DNA from: Buddleja alternifolia
Lineage: Eukaryota; Streptophyta; Magnoliopsida; Lamiales; Scrophulariaceae
NCBI GenBank assembly: GCA_019426215.1
Contig: CM033391.1
Location: forward strand, 13,132,708 to 13,196,707
DNA length: 64,000 nt
Direction: 5' to 3'
Positions 55,080-64,000 of this stretch are shown here, piece after piece. Positions within the stretch are counted from its first letter, which is position 1. Each line of letters opens with the position of its first letter. A model generated the notes under the pieces. That model was not told the DNA's origin and did not search any database. It saw only the letters and a program-made list of their open reading frames with translations. The translations under genes were made by a program, and so were the position numbers.

Positions 55080-57262
55080 CATTGTTGCTTGGGTCCTTCA
55101 ACATTAGTATCCTTGTTAGTGTTAAGTAGAACTTTAGGAACCCAAATTTGCCTTGTCTTCATAGTAGGAATATTGGCCTTTTTGGGTTTCACCTTGTGCT
55201 GTGTGTAATTTTTGGATGTATAATAATATCCACGATTATAATAATAGTCATAATCATAATTATCATAGTATCGATAATATGATCTTGACTGTCTTGGATA
55301 TCGACGCTGGTATTTCCTTGGCTCTGGCTTGGGTTGCACGTTTGGTGCTGGACGCTTAGCGCTTGATTCACAGTGACTAGATTTATCCTTAGCTTTTTGA
55401 GCGTTTGGATGAGTCTGTCTTTGTGGATCATTTGCTTTAGCCTTACCCTTGTCTGAGTTAGTTTTGACTTTCTGATTTGGCCTCTTACCATTGTCCCTTG
55501 GTTCATTTTGAGTTTGACCTTGTGAACCTTTCTCAACAAAGAAAACACCCTTTCCTTTGTTGTTTGCCGTAACATTAGGTTTGTTTGGTTGTTTACCGAA
55601 TTCATTGCATCCTAAACCGGTCTTTTCTCCAAACAACCTTGTTATTTCAGTCACATTGTCGAGCTTTCTGGATGCTTTGGACAACGATGAGATGAGCTGT
55701 TCTGACTTGGCAAGTCTAGCCATCAGATCAGCTTCTCTCTTGACTATTATATCAAGATCACCTTTCAATTGAATAACTTCACTCTCAAGCGATTGGTTTT
55801 TCTCAATGCACTGTTGCTGAATTTGCAACTCTGCTCTGAGCGTTACTTTATCGTTTGTGAGTGATGAAATAATAGCGAGATCATTTTGATATATTTTGGC
55901 AGCTTCTTGACATTCATTGTAATATTCTTTGACTTTGTCAAGTAATTCATCATAAGAAAGAGGAATTGATAATTCATTGATTACCTCAGGGGACGCTTTA
56001 TCATCTCTGGCCATGAGACATATGAGCGCTGAGTCATCTAACGGCTCATCATCATCACTACTTTCGTCTGATGATTCTAAATCTTCAGGTGCTGATGCTG
56101 GTTCTGATTCAGCAAGCAAACCTTGTTGTCGAAGGTTGCTCCTGAATTGGTTTCTATCCAAGTAATCCTGCCTTGAGGGCTTGGATACATTTGGATAGGG
56201 ACAATTTACCTGGTAGTGCCCCGGTTTCCTGCAATTATAACAAAGATTGGTTTTCATTTTTTGTTCACTTGTTAGCCTTGCAGTGTGTGGTTTTGAAACC
56301 ACTGGAGCTGGGAGACTTTGAGTAGACGCTTGATATTGAGCAGGCGCTTGAGGTAAAGGAACAGAATATTGAGGCGCTTGAAACTGTTGTTGTACGGGAG
56401 AAGGCGCTTGATATGAACTTTGTCCTTGATTATTAGGACCTTTTCCTTTCTTTTCATATCTCAAGAACTTCCTGAATCTATTCAGCAAAGCCAACTCTTC
56501 TTCCTCATTAATGTCCGAATTCTTTCCTTTGTTACCCGATTTGCCTTTGATTGATGCAATGAGCGCTCCAGATTCAATCACTGGATTACTCACAATGTCA
56601 CTAGCAGAGTTCAACTCGAACTCAAAAGCTTTTAGCTCTGAAAAGGCGTCTTCTGGAGTTAAGAGATCCAGCATGTTTGATTCTCTCATAGTTGTTGTCT
56701 TCATCAAGAATTTACTTGGTAGACTTCTAAAGATCTTAACCACCATTTCTCGATTCTGTAAGTCCATTCCCAACGACGTAAGTTCTGTAACAAGAGCTGT
56801 GAATCTTATATCCAATTGCTCTAGCGTTTCATTGGGTAGCATCTTAAATCCGTTAAACTTTTCCTTAGCAATGGAAAGTTTGTTTTCTTTGATTTGAGCT
56901 GAACCACCACAGATTGTAGCCAGCTTATCCCATATTTCTTTAGTCGTTTTGCAAGATTTGATTTTATTGAATAAGTTATCATTATCACCAATAGCCGTAT
57001 ACAGAGCGTTGCGACCAACATTGTCCAAGTTAGCTCTTCGACGCTCATCTGGAGACCATTCTTGTTTTGGTTTTTCAACGTAACCATCAGGGGTTTCTTC
57101 TGTGGCTCCAGGCGCTCTTGTGATAACTTTGTATATTTTGATTGGCCCATCTGAAATAATATCGCACATGTCATCATCGCATGAACATAAATACGTAAAT
57201 GCTTTGACTTTCCATGTGTCAAAATTTGATTCTGTCAATTTGGGAACTTTAGCAAATGCCAT
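55061..57262 (-). CDS. SIRE-like Copia Gag of E, intact (733 aa)
   Basis: Capsid/nucleocapsid protein that builds the virus-like particle and binds element RNA. Start ATG at 57262 (MAFAKVPKLTESNF), just inside the primer site. Residues about 15-210 form the UBN2-type gag domain (FDTWKVKAFTYL, TTKEIWDKLATIC, NETLEQLDIRFTALVTEL). A Gln/Pro-rich linker leads to the CCHC knuckle CYNCRKPGHYQVNC (about 341-354). Then comes an acidic Ser/Glu stretch, a long coiled coil (about 430-535), a Lys/Asn-rich part and a Tyr-rich patch (YYRYYDNYDYDYYY, near 670). It ends WVPKQK. The length fits SIRE Gags, which are larger than other Copia Gags. Open throughout, unlike the copy in C1. Confidence 0.94.
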   Translation of the reverse strand: MAFAKVPKLTESNFDTWKVKAFTYLCSCDDDMCDIISDGPIKIYKVITRAPGATEETPDGYVEKPKQEWSPDERRRANLDNVGRNALYTAIGDNDNLFNKIKSCKTTKEIWDKLATICGGSAQIKENKLSIAKEKFNGFKMLPNETLEQLDIRFTALVTELTSLGMDLQNREMVVKIFRSLPSKFLMKTTTMRESNMLDLLTPEDAFSELKAFEFELNSASDIVSNPVIESGALIASIKGKSGNKGKNSDINEEEELALLNRFRKFLRYEKKGKGPNNQGQSSYQAPSPVQQQFQAPQYSVPLPQAPAQYQASTQSLPAPVVSKPHTARLTSEQKMKTNLCYNCRKPGHYQVNCPYPNVSKPSRQDYLDRNQFRSNLRQQGLLAESEPASAPEDLESSDESSDDDEPLDDSALICLMARDDKASPEVINELSIPLSYDELLDKVKEYYNECQEAAKIYQNDLAIISSLTNDKVTLRAELQIQQQCIEKNQSLESEVIQLKGDLDIIVKREADLMARLAKSEQLISSLSKASRKLDNVTEITRLFGEKTGLGCNEFGKQPNKPNVTANNKGKGVFFVEKGSQGQTQNEPRDNGKRPNQKVKTNSDKGKAKANDPQRQTHPNAQKAKDKSSHCESSAKRPAPNVQPKPEPRKYQRRYPRQSRSYYRYYDNYDYDYYYNRGYYYTSKNYTQHKVKPKKANIPTMKTRQIWVPKVLLNTNKDTNVEGPKQQWVPKQK

Positions 57263-57351
57263 ATCTAAGCTTTAAAAAGCAACTAGATTTTGAAAGAAAA
57301 GGATCTAAACAAGCAGTTATGCTTGGAAATTTTAAAATTTCAAAATTAACC

Positions 57352-57363
57352 GCTCTGATACCA
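57352..57363 (-). other. Primer-binding site of E
   Basis: TGGTATCAGAGC on the minus strand, two bases from the 5' LTR: a perfect match to the plant initiator-Met tRNA primer site used by most Copia elements. Confidence 0.95.
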
Positions 57364-57365
57364 CT

Positions 57366-58910
57366 TGTTGGTCCCAAGTGGCATACGAAAGGGTCTAGAA
57401 AGGGGGGGGTTGAATAGACCCTTAAGTCTTTTTCGACTTCAAAAAGACTTCGTATTAAACATATTTGGACGCTTGAAATGATAGGCGCTTGAAGTGTCTA
57501 ACGCTTCACTTTAGCGTTCACATAAGATATTTGAGACTTTGTGAAGCGTCTAATGAAGACTGTTTTATAAAGTTAACCTAGACTTCAGGAATTGAATACT
57601 TTGACCTTGTAGGTTAAGCGTTCAGTTCTTTTAATCAGGGTTAGCACAGCGGAATGATTTTGGAGTCTTCTCTTTGAAAGTTTTAGCGTCACAAGATGTT
57701 TCTTAGTTGCTTAGCTTTTGATTGTGTTTTACTTATGCAATGATATGATAAATGAATGAAATGACTGAAAAGTAAATAACACAATATTTGTAAGGTTCGT
57801 TGGGTGGTGTAATCCCAACTACGTCCTTCTTCTCCTTTGCACTTGGAGGCAATCCACTAAAATTATTCTCAAAGAATCACACAGAATCTTCTACAAATTA
57901 GGGAGAGATGGATGTCGATGACTTGAGCTCCTTGATCACACAGATTTCTGCTTCAAATCACTTCAACCCTCTTGCTTCTTTCACCCAGAAATGATGCAAG
58001 TATCCAACTTCGACTTCACACAGATCGCGAGGCTTGGATGGGATTTTCTAAAAGGTTTGTTTGATTTTGATGAAGTTCAAACAACTTGGTAATATCTCAG
58101 TAGGAATCTGGTTTCTTCAAAAAGAATGTTTGAGATATTTGTTGACTGTCTCAGGAATATAAGAAAAGCAAGTAGGATGTTTCTTGAATTTTCTGGCTTT
58201 TCTGAGAGTTTAAGGAATGAGATTTTAGTGCAACAGCAATTTGGCTTGATAAAATTGTTCTCACACATATTTTGTTTGTTGTTGAAGTCCTATTTATAGG
58301 TATTCTTGGAGAAAGTGTCCGTTTTACACATGCACTAGCGCGTGTCTTTCACTTTCGCGAGTGAACAGCTTTTGTCCTTTTTCCTGAAAATCTGATGCAC
58401 GAAAGTTGGTGCTGCAGTCTGAGATAGTTGACAGTCCAATAGGGTGGCTTCTCCGTACGTCTGACATTACTTATCATATTAAATGCTCTTATCAACATTT
58501 AATGCATTTGAAATTAATACCCGTTGGTATTTAATGCTTTGAGAATATTTGCATTAAACTCCTTCTGAACTTAGAAGTAAATTCAGGTGAAATCACTTCT
58601 GTCCCATAAGGTAACGCTTGATATAGCTGGCCAAAGTGGACGCTTGGAGACTGTATCTATCTTCTGAGATCAGGCGCTTGAGTCTTCGAACTTTACCACT
58701 GATAAACTCACTCAGAAATCATCAGACGCTCAGCCTAAGACTATTTTGCCTAACACTCTAAAGTAAGATAACAAAGCCTAATAAATCTATTACAAGTCTA
58801 ACGCTTCAAAGCCTATACAAGTTTTCTACGAAAATAAACTTACAACTTTTTTGGGGTCTAACAAAAACTTAATTGTCATCATCAAAACTTCTAACATGAA
58901 ATTCCTAACA
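57366..58910 (-). repeat. 5' LTR of E
   Basis: 1545 bp, TGTTGG...TAACA. It drives element transcription on the minus strand; a TATA-like CTATAAATAG (reverse of CTATTTATAG) lies near 58290. Confidence 0.94.
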
Positions 58911-58915
58911 GAATT

Positions 58916-60031
58916 CTTCTTCAGGAACTGGAGGCATATAATTGATTGAATGATCAATCGTCTTCAGTGGGTCGAGTTTGAAGAAGTGGCTAGGCGCTGG
59001 CATGTCTTTAGCAATACTCTGACCTTCTGAGCGTGCCTCTGTTATAGCCTGAACAGGGATAGGAGTCTGAACCTCTGTAGTAGCAGGTTCCTCAGCTTCA
59101 ATTGCAGTAACTTTTGCGGCAACATCTTTAGCAATAGTGACAACTTCTGTCATATCAACATCCAGGAGGACAGCTGTTGACGCTTCAACAGCGGCTGGAA
59201 CTAAAGCCTGAGAACTAGTCTCAACAGCAATTCTTTGAGCGCTTGGGTCAACAGCTACTTGAGCGCTTGGCTCATCAGCAACTTGAGTGCTTGGCTCATC
59301 AGGAACAGGAGCAACTCGACGCTTGCTAGTCCTGGAACGCTTGAAGATTTTCTTTACGTTGACTCCTTCAACGAGCTTAGACGGTGGAGCGGGAGAATTA
59401 GCAGCTGGTTCTTCAAAGTCTATTTGTTTGATGATCCCTTCTAGCTTCTGTCTTTTGAGAGGTAACTTGTCCTCAGCATCCTCATCGGTTTCCTCATCAA
59501 CCTTTTGAGAGGAAGCGGCGAATTGAACCTTGGGCTTTCTGGGAGCCCTCTTCTTTGTTGCAGCCGGACGTTTCACAGCTTCTTCTGGCACTGGACGCTC
59601 CGCTTCTTTATCGAACGCTTGACGTACTGCCAGACGTTCAGAAAGTGGTTTGGCAGCACCACCAATTTTTGGAGGATTGAACAGATTATTCAGAATCCTT
59701 TTTCCAAACAACTTGGACTTATTCAACGGAAGTCCAGACGAGTATACACACTTTGATTTGTACAACAGGTCGCTTAGAACGAGTCCATAAGGTTTATTCA
59801 AGGCGCTTAGACTGTCCCGAAACCTTCCAAAGATGTACTCACTCCAGTTGATTTTGATGTTGAGGAGTATAGCAGTCATCATCTGAAATTGTACAGGATT
59901 CACCTTATCAAAGGTTCCCACTCGGCATTCTATGATCTTGCTGCAGAAATCAGCCAACAGTCAGTATTTGGACATCAGTTCTTTCTTTTCGAAGTACTGA
60001 GTGTAGGGCACATCGTCGTACGCAGTCATGG
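58916..60031 (-). pseudogene. Middle part of the third ORF of element H
   Basis: Homologous to residues about 150-528 of the intact third ORF: FCSKIIECRVGTFDKVNPVQ, NIKINWSEYIFGRFRDSL, KRAPRKPKV, a short acidic repeat, and the end SINYMPPVPEEEF, which joins in sense to the segment at 46331 once E is taken away. A TGA at 59961-59963 replaces an Arg codon (after MSKY). Split from its N-terminus by A2. Confidence 0.9.
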
Positions 60032-60794
60032 TTGTCTGATAAGAGGTGTTTTTACGTGTTTTTAAGCCCCTTTTGCGTTTATGTTTTAGGTTCATTTATT
60101 GCTTGATTATTGCCACATGTGCGTTTAATCCATGCATTAAGTGATTTCAGGCCTTAAGTGGATACATTCGAAGAATGGGCTGAAAAACAACGTATAAAAC
60201 AAGTTTAGGCCAAGTTGCTTCACACCTACGCGCCCAAGCGCCCCTCCAACCACGCCCAGGCACAGCTGACATCCAGTTCCGAGGATTTGCTTCACACTCC
60301 AGCGCTTGGGCGCCATCATAGCTACGCCTGGGCGCCGATTTCGCAACACTTACCACGGTTTAAGGCTATTTCTATACATTTAGAGACCTAATTGGACAAA
60401 GTTTCCTTCTACAAAGTTGTAGATATATGTCTTAGCTTCATGTGAGAACTTAAATCATCCAAATCGGAGGTCTGTGGACAGATTTATGAAGGAAATACGA
60501 TTGTTGCGCAGGAAAGCAAGAAAGCTGTCTAGACTTCGCACATCCGCGCCTAGACGCCAAAACACCCACGCCGGGGCGCCGATACCTCCGACATTTGATT
60601 CCTTTTAGCCAAAAGTTCAGCATTTTAGGTGGAAGGGAATCATTTAAAGCCAAGAGGTCAGCACATGTGTTGAGGGGGTGCCTTAGTTGTATTTGATATG
60701 TATATATATACTTGTGAGCTTTAAAAGGATGATTTTATGCCATTCATTCCTGTTAATTATGTTGAGATGTATTGATTTGGTTGAAATTGAAAAG

Positions 60795-60920
60795 TTCTTA
60801 GATTTTGTGGGTATATCGTATGCAAACCCTCACGAGACTATAACTCGTCCTTTGAGGTAACTCAAAGGTTTAAAGGCTTGTTGCACTCGCTAAGTGCAAT
60901 CGTTTACTCCACGAAAGTGA
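60795..60920 (+). ncRNA. Candidate multibranched RNA structure in A2
   Basis: Same architecture as 38705-38818: outer stem TTTTGTGG/CCACGAAA, hairpins ACGAG/CTCGT, CCTTTGAG-GTAA-CTCAAAGG (60849-60868) and TTGCAC/GTGCAA (60881-60899). The last stem carries the paired change against A1. Confidence 0.6.
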
Positions 60921-61021
60921 GTTAGTTAGTTGTTTTTGTTTTCTCCCATTGATTGATGATTTCTTCCATGCCTTATAGCTCTTATTGCTCGAGGTCGAGC
61001 AATTGATAAGTTTGGGGGTGT

Positions 61022-62721
61022 TGATAAGAGGTGTTTTTACGTGTTTCCCCTTTTGCGTTTATGTTTTAGGTTCATTTATTGCTTGATTATTGCCACATGT
61101 GCGTTTAATCCATGCATTAAGTGATTTCAGGCCTTAAGTGGATACATTCGAAGAATGGACTGAAAAACGACGTATAAAACAAGTTTAAGCCAAGTTGCTT
61201 CACACCTACGCGCCCAAGCGCCCCTCCAACCACGCCCAGGCACAGCTGACATCCAGTTCCGAGGATTTGCTTCGTACTCCCGCGCCTGGGCGCCATCATA
61301 GCTACGCCTGGGCGCCGATTTCGCAACACTTACCACGGTTTAAGGCTGTTTCTGTACATTTAGAGACCTAATTGGACAAAGTTTCCTTCTACAAAGTTGT
61401 AGATATATGTCTTAGCTTCATGTGGGAACTTAAATCATCCAAATCGGAGGTCTGTGGACAGATTTATGAAGGAAATACGATTGTTGCGCAGGAAAGCAAG
61501 AAAGCTGTCTAGACTTCGCACATCCGCGCCTAGACGCCAAAACACCCACGCCGGGGCGCCGATACCTCCGACATTTGATTCCTTTTAGCCAAAAGTTCAG
61601 CATTTTAGGTGGAAGGGAATCATTTAAAGCCAAGAGGTCAGCACATGTGTTGAGGGGGTGCCTTAGTTGTATTTCTTGATTGGCATGCTTTATAGGAATT
61701 GTCTATTACATGCTTGATGGGTTTTTGAGTTTAAAAAGGGGAAGTGAGTCTAAAAGGAGAAAACACAAGGGGGAGGGCATCCGGCCATCATCCTTCCCCC
61801 ATCAATCATTCATCATTTTCAATTCTTCACCAATCATCATTCTTTGAAGTTTGCTAGGAAGAGGAAGAAGGAAAAGAGCTAGAGATTTGAAGCCACAATC
61901 AAGGATCCATCTTGAATCACACTTGAGGGAGTTTTTAATTGTTTTTCATTACATTTTATGCTCATGATTATGTATATGACAACATTAGATTCTTTTAAGC
62001 CATTGATGATGAGCTAATTTTATAGAACTAGGGCCATGTAAGGCCAAATTGTGATTTATACTTATAATAGAGGATTGTTGTGATTACTCTTATATTGTTA
62101 TGTGATGTGAATTTGTGTTTTTTGCCTATCTTACATATACTTGATCACTACATGTTAGAATCTTATGCCTAGGTTAATATTTCGGGAGAAAATGGACTTA
62201 GGGTGCAAGAAATTCACATCATGACCCGCAACTAATGAGGAATTGCCCTAGACATAGGTAAAGATTCCCGGGTGAAGTTATTCGATTCTAATCGAGTGAA
62301 CTCTAGTACGTTAATGCATGTTTAGTGGTTAGATTTCCGGATAGGAATATTTGGGAAATCACGATCTAAGCATAGGAGTTTATACGCGAGACATCGGTTA
62401 TTCTCTACCTTAGGAGTTTTCACCATAACAATATAAGAGTAATTCTCCAACAAGAACCTTTATAAGTATATTTGATCAATTTGGACCTAGCATGTGCCTT
62501 AGTCTCTCTTTATAGTTTGTGTAAAATCAATTGTGTAATCTTGTTCTTATTGTATGCATTTTACCTCTAATTTACTTTAATTATATTTGTTCTTTATCAT
62601 TACAAATCATAAACTAAAATTCAAGTCTCCGTGGTTCGACAACCCGGACTTTTCGTCCACACTTATTACTACACACGACTAGTGCACTTGCTATCATAGC
62701 ACGTTAGTTATTAGCGTGTCA
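61022..62721 (+). repeat. 3' LTR of A2
   Basis: 1700 bp, TGATAAGAGG to GCGTGTCA. It is clearly related to the A1 LTRs but diverged, with its own GCGCC-rich cluster at 61207-61315 and 61515-61562. Confidence 0.92.
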
Positions 62722-62726
62722 TTGTC

Positions 62727-63103
62727 CAGGCTTCCTTAATTTGTTTTAATGTAACGCAATCCAATGCCTCACCCTCATTTGGAAGATTGAAGTTCTTGGC
62801 AATGGTGGAAGCAGACAAGATAAATTCCTTGGGAGGCTCCTTCTTGGATAGAGGAATTAGACAGGAGATAGACTTCTTGTCCTCTGAAAGTTTAGCAGTC
62901 TTCCAAAAGGTATCGACTTCAGTAGGAAACATATAGGAGTATTGGGTCAAAAATGGTTTGAGCCCAGCTTTGACGACCATGTCCATCATGTCTGTTAGGT
63001 TGATCTGAGGTTGTTCATAGAGAAATTTCCAGTCGACAACAAGGCCTTCAGTCACCTTGATGGTAAGTTCAGCAGAAGTAGACGAAGATTTCGTTGGAGC
63101 CAT
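62727..63103 (-). pseudogene. N-terminal part of the third ORF of element H
   Basis: Begins MAPTKSSSTSAELTIKVTEG and follows the intact third ORF almost residue for residue to IKEAWT, where A2 is inserted; the frame resumes at 60031 with TMTAYDDVPYTQYF. With the later stops the whole H ORF is a pseudogene in at least three pieces. Confidence 0.92.
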
Positions 63104-63956
63104 TTTTAGTGAAAGAGATGAACTGAGATTTTCTTTTGCTTTGAGAGAGAGAATAAGTTTTGCAGATATGTTTGAGTAAAAGTGAATTGTCTTTCTGCAG
63201 AATTTGTGTTTTAAATGACACAGTAAAGAATTTTTGAAACTTGTGTTCTCTAGTCTCTGTAGGATTTAGACACGGGTAACGATTATTGAATCTCAGCCAT
63301 AAATTTAACTGCGGACGCGAGTTTTGTCTAATAGAGAGAAGTTACATTTGGTAATTCTCATATATAAAGATTTGACATCCGAGTTAAAATTTTAAAAACG
63401 TTTGGTATTTTCAGAGTGTAACGCACGCGCCCGTTTGTACACTGACATGTACACAAACACGTGCTATCTCTGAACCGTCATTTTGAAAAGAAATTTTTGA
63501 TTACCCGCCAGTTTGATGTGATAGAAGCGTACGAGTAGAGTACAAAATAGACTTTTGAGTCTACCCACTACTTCGAAAGAAGTTTGGAAACTTTATGCAT
63601 GGCTTGTAAAGAAAATATTTTTATATTAAGAGTTGATTGGACTTGATTCAACGCTTAACTGATACCATTGGTTGGTATTTATTTTAACGGTTGTAATATA
63701 GACGCTTAAAGTCAAAGTCCTTTTTTTTATGTTTGAGCGTCCAATATTTTATGCAAAAATAATACTGAGCGTTGATGATCATGCATCTGAAAATTTTGAT
63801 CATTGACGCTTACAGTTATGTTCAAGTACAATTTTAAGGTTCTCCCTAAATTTGATAACTTGTACCATTTGTTTTGTTTTTCAAAGAAGGCTTTTAGAAA
63901 TAAATCAAGTGGATTCCCCCTAAATTATATGTCTAATAAAGTATGATGCTTGATGA
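63104..63956 (-). promoter_or_regulatory. Leader between pol and third ORF of H
   Basis: 853 bp without a gene, collinear with 52252-53039 in E. Conserved parts include the pyrimidine-rich leader near the ATG, CGGACGCGAGTTTTG near 63312 and CCCGCCAGTTTGATGTGATAG near 63506. An extra segment of about 60 bp (near 63830-63890) is not in E. Confidence 0.45.
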
Positions 63957-64000
63957 TTAAGAGTTTAAATCAATCATACGTAGTTCACTTCTCAAAGTGA
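63957..64000 (-). pseudogene. Last codons of pol of element H, running off the window
   Basis: On the minus strand it encodes TLRSELRMIDLNS and stops with TAA at 63957-63959. It matches the end of pol in E ([13 protein letters not shown]). Too short to judge whether the gene is intact upstream; the element as a whole is decayed. Confidence 0.75.

Larger units (their letters stand above)
46337..58910 (-). mobile_element. SIRE-like Copia retrotransposon E (12.57 kb)
   Basis: LTRs 57366-58910 (5') and 46337-47884 (3'), target duplication GAATT (46332-46336 and 58911-58915), initiator-Met primer site and polypurine tract. Order on the minus strand: gag, pol, a 0.8 kb leader, a third ORF of 1376 codons, 3' LTR. 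LTRs differ at about nine positions and in a G-run, so it is young. pol is defective. The third ORF after pol and the large coiled-coil Gag point to the SIRE (Sirevirus) lineage. It sits inside the third ORF of element H, a relative. Confidence 0.94.
60037..62721 (+). mobile_element. Internally deleted Athila-like element A2 (2.7 kb)
   Basis: Target duplication TTGTC at 60032-60036 and 62722-62726. It consists of the first 658 bp of the 5' LTR (60037-60694), about 327 bp of the 3' internal end including the fold, hairpin and polypurine tract (60695-61021), and a complete 3' LTR (61022-62721). The rest of the 5' LTR, primer site, gag, pol and second ORF are deleted. The overlapping LTR parts differ at about ten sites and a small indel, so A2 is older than A1. 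The open frames at 60137-60653 and 61117-61633 are LTR sequence. Confidence 0.92.

Overview
This is nuclear DNA from a flowering plant. The evidence is three-exon genes with GT-AG introns encoding a plant type 1 metallothionein, tRNA-derived SINEs, TIR elements, and Copia (SIRE-like) and Gypsy (Athila-like and Tat/Retand-like) LTR retrotransposons nested in one another. An asterid, perhaps in Lamiales, is a guess from the style of the SIRE-like third ORF; nothing here proves it. The only host genes I can support are two metallothionein genes.

Layout. 1-3594: gag and 5' LTR of a decayed SIRE-like Copia element (C1, minus strand). 3595-8974: a decayed Tat-like Gypsy element (G2, minus) with long degenerate tandem repeats and a 536 bp LTR. 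9926-14940 and 21336-25716: two copies (A and B) of a segmental duplication, each with one metallothionein gene on the minus strand. The copies differ by SINE and TIR-element insertions with clean empty sites. The 6.4 kb spacer between them holds AT-rich MITE-like elements and no recognisable gene. 26043-44205: a Tat-like Gypsy element (G1, plus) carrying two insertions: a complete 13.06 kb Athila-like element (A1, 27602-40663) with an open gag-pol and a second downstream ORF, and a solo SIRE-like LTR (41743-43409). 44206-64000: a decayed SIRE-like element (H, minus) whose third ORF is split by a 12.57 kb SIRE-like element (E, 46337-58910) and by an internally deleted Athila-like element (A2, 60037-62721).

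For A1, E, A2 and the solo LTR, 5 bp target-site duplications can be read directly on both sides, so the order of nesting is firm: G1 before A1 and the solo LTR; H before E and A2. A1 and E are young, with roughly eight or nine substitutions between their LTRs.

Most interesting signals: (1) the two metallothionein genes are almost identical, introns included, inside flanks that differ by several percent, which suggests gene conversion; (2) the palindrome CGCCTAGGCG is dispersed through every part of A1, and a related CGCTTG motif is dense in the SIRE-like elements; (3) a multibranched RNA-like fold lies just before the 3' LTR of both Athila-like elements, with a compensatory base-pair change between them; (4) the downstream ORFs of the Copia and Gypsy elements appear to share one plant-transposon domain; (5) E keeps an intact gag and third ORF but has lost its integrase core.
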